Positions 5,549 through 13,043 of a stretch of 21,516 bases of DNA are shown piece after piece. Under the pieces are notes generated by a model. It searched no databases and was not told the origin of the DNA. It worked only from the letters and a program-made list of their open reading frames with translations. The DNA comes from CAZWUZ01 sp964637655 [NCBI: uncultured bacterium] (GTDB lineage Bacteria; DAOPZR01). Position 1 is the stretch's first letter. Every line of letters begins with the position of its first letter. The stretch spans positions 543 to 22,058 of the forward strand of contig CAZWUZ010000024.1 of the NCBI GenBank assembly GCA_964637655.1, given 5' to 3'. The translations under genes were made by a program, and so were the position numbers.

Positions 5549-7063
5549 GTGGGCGGAAAACGTCGCATATTTGTCAGTTCGGTACAAAAAGAGTTTGCCG
5601 CAGAACGACGGGCGCTGCGTTCTTTCATCGAGGGCGATGCATTGCTCTCCCGCTTTTTCAGCGTTTTCCTTTTCGAGGATTTGCCCGCTTCCGGCCGGCG
5701 TGCTGACAAGGCATATCTGGCCGAGGTGGCGCATGCGGACATTTATCTCGGCCTATTCGGCAACGACTATGGCCGTGTTGACACCGCCGGCCTCTCTGCA
5801 ACCGAACATGAGTATAACCATGCGACTGCCCTTGCCAAAGAACGATTGGTCTTCATCCGGGGCTCCGCCGATTCAGCGCGCCAGCCGAAGATGCTGAACC
5901 TTGTCCGTAAGGCTGCCGATCAGGTCATCCGTCGCCGTTTCACCGGCATCCCCGATTTGACCGGCATGGTGTATGCAGCGCTGGTCGACTTTCTGGCCGG
6001 TACCGGCTCGGTGCGGACCAAACCCTTCGACGCGGCCGCCTGCCCTGACGCCCGAATCAGCGATCTTTCCCGTCGTAAGCTTGCCGATTTTCTCTCCCGG
6101 GCGAAAGCCGAACGAAGTTACCCGCTCAGCCCCCAAACACCCATGCGGAAAGCCCTGACCCATCTTGATCTTCTCGATGACGGTCAGCCGACGCATGCCG
6201 CCATACTGCTTTTCGGAAAAACGCCGCAGCGCTTCCTCCGTTCCTCGGAAGTCAAGTGTTTGAGTTTTCATGGTCCCGAGATACACAAACCCATCCCGTC
6301 GTATCAGATTTACCGGGGCACCATATTCGAACTGGTGGAACAGTCAATCGAATTCGTCATGTCCAAAATCAATCGCGCCGTCGGCACGCGTGCGGATGGG
6401 CCGCGAGTGCCCGTTACCTATGAAATTCCTAAAGACGCCGTCGCCGAGGCCATCGTCAACGCCGTCGCGCATCGTGATTATACCTCGAGCGCCTCGGTGC
6501 AGGTCATGCTTTTCTCCGACCGTCTCGAAATCTGGAATCCCGGGCGACTGCCTGCCTCGCTGACGTTCAGCGACTTGCGGAAGCCACACCCTTCCATCCC
6601 GCACAACCCGCTCATCGCTGAACCGCTCTTCCTCACCCGTTTCATCGAAAAAGCGGGCACCGGCATTTTGGACATGATCACACTGTGCAGAAAGGCAGGT
6701 CTGCCCGCCCCCATATTCCGCCAGGACGGCGGCACGTTTGTCCAGACCATCCACCGGCCGGAAAACACGCGCCGCGCGGCCCAGACAGCGACCCAGTCAG
6801 CGACCCAGTCAGCGACCCAGTCAGCGACCCAGTCAACCGACCCGGTCAGGCGGCTACTGGCAACCCTGGCATCAGAAACGCTTTCCTCCGGCGCGCTTCG
6901 CAGCATGCTCAAGGTAAAACACAGACCGACATTCAGAAAAAATTATTTGCATCCCGCGCTGAAGCAGAAATTGATAGCATACACTATCCCTTCCAAACCC
7001 GGCAGCCGCCTGCAGAAATACCGGCTGACACCCAAAGGGCGCCGGGTAATAACAGATAACTGA
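5549..7063 (+). CDS. DUF4062 - HATPase_c (RecG-like/schlafen-type ATP-binding) - winged-helix protein
   Basis: The protein has about 504 residues. The start is a GTG: GGGAG lies 8 nt before the GTG at 5549, whereas the GTG at 5543 is only 2 nt from it. The N-terminus RIFVSSVQKEFAAERRAL, followed by ADIYLGLFGNDYG, is typical of DUF4062, a TIR-like/NTPase-associated Rossmann domain. Then comes PTHAAILLFGKTPQRFL, usually found after AlbA_2/schlafen domains, and a HATPase module with N-box EAIVNAVAHRDY (about 300-311), LEIWNPGRLP and EKAGTGI. A repetitive TQSA linker (about 415-428) leads to a C-terminal winged-helix-like region. Family members are annotated as transcriptional regulators or RecG-like ATP-binding proteins, and some lie in defence islands. 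No enzymatic activity is established. The GC content (about 57% in a sampled line) is lower than in the flanking genes, which suggests transfer. It is convergent with the YfhO gene. Confidence 0.82.
   Translation: MGGKRRIFVSSVQKEFAAERRALRSFIEGDALLSRFFSVFLFEDLPASGRRADKAYLAEVAHADIYLGLFGNDYGRVDTAGLSATEHEYNHATALAKERLVFIRGSADSARQPKMLNLVRKAADQVIRRRFTGIPDLTGMVYAALVDFLAGTGSVRTKPFDAAACPDARISDLSRRKLADFLSRAKAERSYPLSPQTPMRKALTHLDLLDDGQPTHAAILLFGKTPQRFLRSSEVKCLSFHGPEIHKPIPSYQIYRGTIFELVEQSIEFVMSKINRAVGTRADGPRVPVTYEIPKDAVAEAIVNAVAHRDYTSSASVQVMLFSDRLEIWNPGRLPASLTFSDLRKPHPSIPHNPLIAEPLFLTRFIEKAGTGILDMITLCRKAGLPAPIFRQDGGTFVQTIHRPENTRRAAQTATQSATQSATQSATQSTDPVRRLLATLASETLSSGALRSMLKVKHRPTFRKNYLHPALKQKLIAYTIPSKPGSRLQKYRLTPKGRRVITDN
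6776..6836 (+). repeat. 12-bp in-frame tandem repeat (TQSA linker)
   Basis: The unit GACCCAGTCAGC recurs with about 4.5 near-perfect copies in the middle of the DUF4062-HATPase gene and encodes TQSATQSATQS. The period is a multiple of three, so copy-number change would keep the frame and only alter the length of the linker between the ATPase and winged-helix parts. Similar TQxV-type repeats are common in this linker in relatives. Confidence 0.8.
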
Positions 7064-7116
7064 TCCACTCCGCGTCTGAAATTCTGCCTGTCAAAATGCA
7101 GGAGTTGATCCCAAAT

Positions 7117-9705
7117 TTATACTCTCTGGAATAGCCGGAGCGTGGCCAGCGCCCCCAGCAGCGCGACCAGCAGGCCGGCATGCCACGCCGTGCGCCGGAA
7201 GATGAACTCGACGCGATGCGTGCCGGGCGGCACGTGCACGCCCTGAAACATCACGTTGGCCACGCTGACCGGCACTTCCTCTCCGTCGATGCGGCAACTC
7301 CACGCGGAATACCACGCCACCTGTCGCAGCACGAGACAGGTATCCGCCGCCGTGACGGTGAACGCATGATATTCGGGACGGTCAATCTCCTGCGTCAGCG
7401 TCGCCGTCCCGCTTCTGCTCCCGCCTGCTCCTGCGACCAGCGGAACGAAACCGCCGTCGCCCTGTGCCATCAGTTGCCGGGCCTGCAGCGCTGCCGGCGC
7501 TGACTGCCATGCTGCCGGCAGCACTACCTTTGGCAGCGGTGCCCACTGCAGGAATTCGGGCGCGGGATAGTGTCGCACCGTTGCTGCGGTTTCGCCGGTC
7601 ACTGCCAGTCCCGCCACGGCCAGCATCACCCCGGGTCGCGCCTGAAACGTAATGTCCAGAGGTTCGTCCGTCCGCACGCCGGTCAGCGGCAGGTCACAGC
7701 CGTAATAGCGCAGGTAGAAATCCGCCTCCGACCGGAAGCGCACCGCCGGCAACGGCACATCAGTAGTCGCGCGCTCACGCAGACGCCCCACGGTGCTGTC
7801 TGCCGCCAGTGCGTACCTGAGCACTGCCCCGCGTCGCCCGACCGCGCTGATGCTGCCGAGTTCCGCTCCCGCTGCGAACGTGCTGTCATACTGCGCCGCA
7901 CAGAGCGCCTGCAGACGATACTGGTTGCCCGCCGGGAGCGGCAGCGTCAGCGTGTTGTACGCCGTTGCCGTATCGGCTGCCAGCAGCAGCAGCGGCCGGT
8001 CAGGCACATAGCGCACCGCGCCCCACTGTTCTGTCACCGGCTGGACAATGGTATCGATACGCGCGAGAGCGAGTGCCGCCGGCAGCGGCGCCTCAAGCAG
8101 CGCGCGGAAACGCTCATGCCGCTGCAGCCCGAGATTGGTATAGATCGCGAAATCCTCGACGTTGCGCGGCAGCAGCATGTTCGACGCCTGCGCCAGCGGG
8201 GCGCCGGGGAGATGCCAGACCCGGCGCGCTGCCGGCGGCTCACTCGCATGCGCTGCCGCGTCCGACGGCAGCAGCATGCGCCGCGCGTAGGCGGTCAGGT
8301 CGCAGGCGAGCACGAGCAGCACAACACCCGCGGCAAAGCGCACCTGCCCGCGCCGGCGCGCACCTTCCGCGAACCAGAGCCCCGCCAGTGCCGCCGCCAG
8401 CCAGACCGCCGCCGTGCGCAATTCTCCCGCCATGCGCGGCAGCGTCTGCTGCAACTCTTCTCCCGTCAGCAGCGTGTCGGGCTGCATGAGGCGCGCCAGC
8501 GGGCCGGGGGCCAGCGTCACTGCCAGCAGCGCGGCAAAAAGAATGCCCGCCACCACGCCCGCCGCAGCGAATACCGCCCGCGGCCGCTGCATGATGGTGG
8601 TCATGCCGGCCGCCGCAAGCACCGCCAGCGCGAACTGACAGAGCAGCGCGTACCTCGCGGGGATAAGCAGCGACGAGAGCACCGGCAACTGATGCACAAG
8701 CGGGCTGATGGGCGTGCGGCCGCCCATCGCCAACAGCAGGAAGGCGAGCGCGAAGAGCCACCAGAAGCGTATGGCGCTGCGGCGACGCGTCACGCCGTCG
8801 GTGACAGTCACCAGCGCCAGCAGCAGCGTCAGCATGCCGCAGTAGAGTTGCAGTTCCGACAGGTAGCGTCCTGCCAGCCAGCAGCCGCCATTGTCGCCGA
8901 ACGCGAACGGTACCGCCAGCGTCAGCAGGTTCCAGAGCGAGATATTGGTGAAGTCCGCCGCGGCAAAAGCAAAGCCGCCGGCGCGCACCGACTGCGCGTA
9001 GAGTTCCGCGAACGGCACGAGTTGTATTCCTGCCAGCGCGAACCCGACCGCGCCGAGCGGCAGCAGCACCGTGAGCGCGTGCCGCAATCGCGCCCCGGGC
9101 GCGGCATACGCGAGCGTCACCGGCACCAGCCCGAGCAGCGCGATGAGCACCACCTGGCTGTGCCCCGCCAGCAGCATCAGGCCGAGCACCAGCGCACCGG
9201 CGGCACGCAGTCGTCTGCGTCCGGCCAGCGCCCCGACTGCGCAGGCATAGAGCAGCGGGAGCCAGGCGCTCACCACCGGCTGATTGGGATGGTCGAGCAG
9301 TCCCGTCAGCCGCCCGCCGAGCGCATAGGCAAGCGCCCCGACCGCCGCTGGGAGCGGCGTGGCGCCGGTGACGGTGAGGAACGCGAACATCGCCATATCC
9401 GCCAGCCACAGGTGCGACACCTGGTACAGATTGTAGGCGTCAACTGCCGACGGCAGGAACAGGAACAACCATTGCAGCGGGTAGCAGGCCGCCATCTGGC
9501 TCTCCGCCGCCAGCGGGTAGCCCCCGCCGAGTGCTTCCGTCCAGAGCGGCAGCGTCAGGTTGGCGCGCTGCCAGAGGAACGCGGGATAAAAGAAGCGCGT
9601 GCCGTCGCCCGAGGTGAGCAGTTGCCCGGGCGTCTGCAGCACCGGCGCGTAGATAAACAGGATGAGCGCCAGCAGCAGTACCGGCAGCAGGAAGTGCAGT
9701 TTCAC
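7117..9705 (-). CDS. YfhO-family multi-pass membrane protein (GT-C-like)
   Basis: The protein has 862 residues, usual for YfhO proteins. It begins with a membrane segment (HFLLPVLLLALILFIYAPVL) and then a first loop with GDGTRFFYPAFLWQR and the GGYPLAAESQMAACYPLQWLF stretch that typifies the family's GT-C-like first extracytoplasmic loop. About a dozen hydrophobic helices fill residues 1-470. The C-terminal part (about 480-835) is a soluble extracytoplasmic domain, closed by a final membrane helix (TAWHAGLLVALLGALATLRLF). Bacillus YfhO is linked to glycosylation of lipoteichoic acid, so transfer of a lipid-linked sugar to a surface glycan is the usual inference. The substrate here is unknown. 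The ATG overlaps the stop of the upstream glycosylase-like gene by 4 bp, so translation is coupled. No terminator with a T-tract is seen before the convergent DUF4062 gene 53 bp away. Confidence 0.88.
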   Translation of the reverse strand: MKLHFLLPVLLLALILFIYAPVLQTPGQLLTSGDGTRFFYPAFLWQRANLTLPLWTEALGGGYPLAAESQMAACYPLQWLFLFLPSAVDAYNLYQVSHLWLADMAMFAFLTVTGATPLPAAVGALAYALGGRLTGLLDHPNQPVVSAWLPLLYACAVGALAGRRRLRAAGALVLGLMLLAGHSQVVLIALLGLVPVTLAYAAPGARLRHALTVLLPLGAVGFALAGIQLVPFAELYAQSVRAGGFAFAAADFTNISLWNLLTLAVPFAFGDNGGCWLAGRYLSELQLYCGMLTLLLALVTVTDGVTRRRSAIRFWWLFALAFLLLAMGGRTPISPLVHQLPVLSSLLIPARYALLCQFALAVLAAAGMTTIMQRPRAVFAAAGVVAGILFAALLAVTLAPGPLARLMQPDTLLTGEELQQTLPRMAGELRTAAVWLAAALAGLWFAEGARRRGQVRFAAGVVLLVLACDLTAYARRMLLPSDAAAHASEPPAARRVWHLPGAPLAQASNMLLPRNVEDFAIYTNLGLQRHERFRALLEAPLPAALALARIDTIVQPVTEQWGAVRYVPDRPLLLLAADTATAYNTLTLPLPAGNQYRLQALCAAQYDSTFAAGAELGSISAVGRRGAVLRYALAADSTVGRLRERATTDVPLPAVRFRSEADFYLRYYGCDLPLTGVRTDEPLDITFQARPGVMLAVAGLAVTGETAATVRHYPAPEFLQWAPLPKVVLPAAWQSAPAALQARQLMAQGDGGFVPLVAGAGGSRSGTATLTQEIDRPEYHAFTVTAADTCLVLRQVAWYSAWSCRIDGEEVPVSVANVMFQGVHVPPGTHRVEFIFRRTAWHAGLLVALLGALATLRLFQRV

Positions 9706-10277
9706 CAGCGGGCACCGTCGCGCGTCAGATCAAAAGCCCAGAGCGCCCAGTCCGCGCGCTGCGGGGTGCAATGCGCTGCCCGCGCCAGCGCGCGCATGAT
9801 GGCGGTGTAGCGCACGAACTGCGGGATGGTCGAACTCCGCTTGAGTGAGCGCACCGGCGGCACCAGTCCGTACTCGCTGAGCATGCGCCACGCGCGGTAA
9901 TCGATGATGGCGAACTGTTCGGGATAACAGAGCGTGGCGATAGCCGACGCGACGGTCACGCTGATGCCGCTGAGGCGGCAGAGCGGGGTGATGACTGCCT
10001 TAGGGTCGGGCACGCCGCGAAACGCCGCGCGCGTCAGTGCCCGGATGCGTGCCGGGCTGTTCGCGGTGAGGATGCGCTTGTGCACCCCGCCCCAGTGCGG
10101 CCCGAACTTCCAGTGCAGAATGCGTTCGAGTTCAGCGCGCGTGAGGTGGAATGGCTGGCGTGTCCGCCGCAGCCGCCGCAGGTCGCGAATCAGTTCTTCC
10201 GTCGCCGCCGCGTCGAGCGCCTGCTTCTTCTCCCACGTCCGCACCAGCCGCACCAACGCCGCGGGGGGATTATGCAT
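9702..10277 (-). CDS. HhH-GPD/OGG-like DNA glycosylase-fold protein (putative)
   Basis: The product has 191 residues and no signal peptide or membrane helix. The middle contains LCRLSGISVTVASAIATLCYPEQ and then FAIIDYRAWRML. This fits a helix-hairpin-helix turn (L-x-G-(I/V)-x-x-x-x-A-S-A-I) followed by the conserved Asp region of the HhH-GPD glycosylase superfamily, as in OGG-fold hypothetical proteins. The catalytic Lys typical of bifunctional OGG1 enzymes is not obvious at the hairpin (Ser-Val-Thr is there), so it may be monofunctional, inactive or a different HhH protein. The start ATG at 10277 has only a weak GTGAG site. The gene ends within the first codon of the YfhO gene (ATGA), an odd partnership between a DNA-binding fold and a membrane glycan enzyme. 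Confidence 0.6.
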   Translation of the reverse strand: MHNPPAALVRLVRTWEKKQALDAAATEELIRDLRRLRRTRQPFHLTRAELERILHWKFGPHWGGVHKRILTANSPARIRALTRAAFRGVPDPKAVITPLCRLSGISVTVASAIATLCYPEQFAIIDYRAWRMLSEYGLVPPVRSLKRSSTIPQFVRYTAIMRALARAAHCTPQRADWALWAFDLTRDGARW

Positions 10278-10394
10278 TGCTCACGTCGATCTGTGTGTGG
10301 GTTCCCCTGGCTGAACCAGCAGCCATCGCCGGCCGCGCCGTCAACAGCATCATGCAATCGCGTGCCTTCATTTCTCCTGCCCTCGCCTTATGTC

Positions 10395-10427
10395 ATTCTT
10401 ATCACCAAACAGTTTAGTGATAAGAAT
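10395..10427. promoter_or_regulatory. 33-bp near-perfect palindrome (operator or hairpin)
   Basis: ATTCTTATCAC (10395-10405) is mirrored by GTGATAAGAAT (10417-10427), and the inner AAAC/GTTT also pair around a single central A. Only one position (10406 with 10416) breaks the symmetry. The arms are AT-rich and no T-tract follows on either strand, so a protein-binding site is more likely than a terminator. It lies 3' of the fic gene and 5' of the glycosylase-like gene. Confidence 0.6.
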
Positions 10428-10571
10428 TGATGATCATGCCCCGCAACCAATACGCCTTGACTATCGCGTCCGTGAACGCCGGAGGCAAGTGCCATTACTC
10501 GCTATCTGACAGCATATTACGCCTTTTGCCGTCTCATTTCCCGGCGATTTGTTTCGCCCTGACTCACTGAT

Positions 10572-10586
10572 TCATTCTTATCACCA
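10572..10586. repeat. 15-bp direct repeat of the palindrome's left half
   Basis: TCATTCTTATCACCA occurs here and again at 10393-10407, an exact 15-bp match 179 bp apart. This copy ends 9 bp before the stop codon of the fic gene and has no inverted partner, so it would be a single half-site. Confidence 0.7.
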
Positions 10587-10595
10587 CGACCAAAT

Positions 10596-11645
10596 TCAAT
10601 CCCCAATTCGCTCCCAGCGGGCAGTCACGCCCCGCCCGAGGCAGCGAATCTTTCTCTTCTTTTTCAGTTCAAACAGTGCCCGTTGCAAAGTCGGGTAGCT
10701 CACTCCCGGGCAAGCACGCTGTAATTCGGCAATAGTGAACGTCCCGTGCAATCGGCCGATGGCGCTGACCACCATGGCCCGCTTGGCCCCCCGCGCGCTA
10801 GTCACCGTCCCCACCCGTTCCTCGAATTCCTTGCATGCCGCGGTCAGCATCCCGCAGAAATAGTGCCACCATGGGCGCAGATCATGCTCCTGTTTGAACC
10901 AGCCGAGCGAACTGCGCTGCAGCGCGTCGTAATACGATACCTTGCTCTCCTCAACAATACGTTCCAGCCCGATATAACGACCAACTTCGTAGCCATGCTG
11001 ATAGAGCAACAACAGTGTCAGCAGGCGCCCGATGCGGCCATTGCCGTCCATGAACGGATGCACACATTCAAAATCAAAGACCGTCGCGGCGATCACCAGC
11101 AGCGGATCGGCTTTCTTTTCCGCCAGTGCCCGTTCATAGCCGCTTATCAATTGCCGCATGTATTCCGGTGTCGCCGCCGCCGACACCGGACGGAAACGGA
11201 TTCGTTGCCGCCCGTCAGCATTGACTTCGTATATGGCGTTGTCCGCTTTCTTCCACTCACCGGCCGGTTCGGCTGTATACGAGTACATCCGCCGATGCCA
11301 TTGTCGAAGCAGTTCCGGCGTCAGCCTGATTTTCGCATGGTTGGCGTGAATATCCGCCAGCACATCGCGATAGCCGACGACTTCCTGTTCCGGCCGGTCC
11401 TGTGGCTTCGCCTGACGCCGCAACAACGGTTCAAGCCGCTCCGCCGCCACAGTAATACCCTCGATGCGGTTTGACGATTCCGCGCTTTGAATCATCGCCA
11501 TCTGCCGCAGTGTTTCCAGCACCTCGGGTGCCTGCTGCACATACAGTTGCTGGCGTCCACGATACTCCCCCACCGCCCGCACCGCCATCAGCAGTTGGTG
11601 GGTGAGCGGCACTTCCAGCAGATAGTCATGCTCAAATGACTTCAC
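10596..11645 (-). CDS. Fic-domain protein (AMP-transferase type) with C-terminal winged helix
   Basis: I chose the GTG at 11645, which has GGAGGGACAC directly upstream and gives 349 residues starting MKSFEHDYLL. An ATG at 11720 would add 25 residues without a ribosome site. Fic enzymes usually transfer AMP from ATP to hydroxyl side chains of target proteins. The catalytic signature HPFMDGNGRIGR (196-207) is intact: His196, Asp200, the GNGR loop and Arg207. The N-terminal helix has SSNRIEG with S58-x3-E62-G63, the inhibitory (S/T)xxxE(G/N) motif whose Glu blocks ATP placement, so this is an auto-inhibited class II Fic. Residues about 285-349 form a winged helix (TIAELQRACPGVSYPTLQRALFELKKK), suggesting DNA binding. 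The target is unknown. Its GC content (about 57% in a sampled line) is lower than the operon upstream, and it is probably acquired. Confidence 0.92.
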   Translation of the reverse strand: MKSFEHDYLLEVPLTHQLLMAVRAVGEYRGRQQLYVQQAPEVLETLRQMAMIQSAESSNRIEGITVAAERLEPLLRRQAKPQDRPEQEVVGYRDVLADIHANHAKIRLTPELLRQWHRRMYSYTAEPAGEWKKADNAIYEVNADGRQRIRFRPVSAAATPEYMRQLISGYERALAEKKADPLLVIAATVFDFECVHPFMDGNGRIGRLLTLLLLYQHGYEVGRYIGLERIVEESKVSYYDALQRSSLGWFKQEHDLRPWWHYFCGMLTAACKEFEERVGTVTSARGAKRAMVVSAIGRLHGTFTIAELQRACPGVSYPTLQRALFELKKKRKIRCLGRGVTARWERIGD

Positions 11646-11741
11646 GTGTCCCTCCACCTTGCACTTTTTCCACGCACCCGCTGATTCTCCGGCCCCGTGC
11701 CCCAATCGCCACTCTTGCATTCATGGCCGTTATAACCGGAA

Positions 11742-13043
11742 TCATTGGTTTCCCTGCCATGGCACTTCGTGACGCGCAACGCCTTTGCGGATCACCCAGC
11801 CGGCATCTGTCTTGCGCAGATAAAGCGCCAGGCCCCAGCCGGGCGACAGCGTCGGCATGCGGCTGTCGCGGCTGCCGCCCCAGCGCCACGGACGGGTACC
11901 CGCCGCCGCCTGACGGTCTTCCTCCTCTGACGCACGCACCGTCACCCCGCCCAGCTTGCCGAAGGTACGCAGGCCCTCAATACGCAGCGGCCAGTACAAT
12001 CCGAGCAGTCGGCATTGCTCCTCGAGCAGGCCGTTTTCCTCTGATTCGCGCAGCATGGCCGTTATCGCCGGCAGTTCCGGTCCGCTCTCAGGCAGTGCTT
12101 CCGGTGTCACCGCAAAGAGTGCGTCGATGGCAGCAAACTCGATGGTGCGGCGGTCGGCAAGATACACGTCGGAGTCGGCTCGTGCGGCGAGCAGGCGCAC
12201 GGCATCCAGCCCGGTGACAGCCACCGGCACGCGCCACGGTTCATCCGCGTTGAGCGCGTCGAGTGACGCTTCCAGTTGCGGGACGAGGCGGCGACAATGC
12301 TCCAGTGTGCGTTGAAGTTCCCCACGCAACTCATCACGCTCGCGGCGCGGCACGTCTGCCTCATCAACCGGCAGCGGCAACCCGCAATCCTGCAGCCGTA
12401 GCAACGCCTGCTGCCACTCGCGCAGATGCTGCTTTTCGGCGTTGGCAACGGATGTCAGGTCACGCCACTGCCATTCGTCATCCGTGAAAGCCGCGATCAG
12501 CCGGTCGCAGACGCGACGAACGCTGGCCACGTCCTCAGGCAGGGGCGTTTCGCCGCCGAGATCGATGAACAGGACGAGATTGCCGTTACGCACGGTCCGC
12601 GTGCGATAGAGGATATGGCGTTCGAGTTCGCCCGGGCCATGCAAGTCGGTGCGATATACCCCCAGATCAGTCTGCGTGAGCGGATCGAATTCCGCCGCCG
12701 CCTCTTCGGTCGGAAACTGAATGATCTCCACCCGGATGACATCGATGCCGGCTTTCAGTATGCCCGGACGCCGGGCGCCGTCGATCAGGTAGTACAGGCG
12801 GCGCATGCCGGCTGCGTTGAGCCACGGTTTGCTTGCTTCCGGCACCACCCCGCGCCAGTTGAGATACAGGTCGAGCGCCACCAGTTGTGTGGTGTCAGGT
12901 GCGGGCACCCAGGCGGCAGCACTAAGCGCCGTGCCGTCGATACGGATGCCGTGGCCAGTCAGCAGATGGGTAAGTCCGGTATCAGCCGCCGCGGGGAGCG
13001 CCAGCAGCAGCGCGCCCAGCAGCACCAGCGCAGCGCGGATCAT
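11742..13043 (-). CDS. Secreted protein of unknown function, last gene of the surface operon
   Basis: The protein has 433 residues with a Sec signal peptide (MIRAALVLLGALLLALPAAADT) and no lipobox or later membrane helix, so it is periplasmic or exported. I do not recognise a domain. The N-terminal third has strand-like segments (LVALDLYLNWRGVVP, RRLYYLIDG, VIRVEIIQFP). The middle contains the charged helical stretch WQWRDLTSVANAEKQHLREWQQALLRL and ERDELRGELQRTLEHCRRLVPQLEASL, a likely coiled coil or helical bundle. The C-terminal part returns to mixed structure with GWGLALYLRK. Its ATG shares one base with the stop of the Slam-like gene (TGATG), so it is translationally coupled to it. That placement suggests an accessory role to the export or surface genes upstream. 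This is inference from context only. Confidence 0.75.
   Translation of the reverse strand: MIRAALVLLGALLLALPAAADTGLTHLLTGHGIRIDGTALSAAAWVPAPDTTQLVALDLYLNWRGVVPEASKPWLNAAGMRRLYYLIDGARRPGILKAGIDVIRVEIIQFPTEEAAAEFDPLTQTDLGVYRTDLHGPGELERHILYRTRTVRNGNLVLFIDLGGETPLPEDVASVRRVCDRLIAAFTDDEWQWRDLTSVANAEKQHLREWQQALLRLQDCGLPLPVDEADVPRRERDELRGELQRTLEHCRRLVPQLEASLDALNADEPWRVPVAVTGLDAVRLLAARADSDVYLADRRTIEFAAIDALFAVTPEALPESGPELPAITAMLRESEENGLLEEQCRLLGLYWPLRIEGLRTFGKLGGVTVRASEEEDRQAAAGTRPWRWGGSRDSRMPTLSPGWGLALYLRKTDAGWVIRKGVARHEVPWQGNQ

Larger units (their letters stand above)
10278..10595. other. Low-GC intergenic region with palindrome and direct repeat
   Basis: This gap lies between the stop of the fic gene and the start of the glycosylase-like gene. 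It holds the 33-bp palindrome at 10395-10427 and a second copy of its left half at 10572-10586. A 44-codon ORF on the plus strand (ATG at 10435, stop ending at 10569) fits exactly between them, but it has no ribosome site and no recognisable motif, so I do not call it a gene. Nothing else stands out. Confidence 0.6.

Noticed and set aside
7570-9810. A 746-codon plus-strand open frame opposite the YfhO gene
   Set aside because: The product is Arg/Gln/His-rich without domains, the usual shadow of a GC-rich gene on the other strand. The YfhO frame has clear membrane helices and family motifs.
10435-10569. A 44-codon plus-strand ORF between the direct repeats
   Set aside because: It has no ribosome site, no recognisable motif and a composition like non-coding DNA; it is mentioned only as context.
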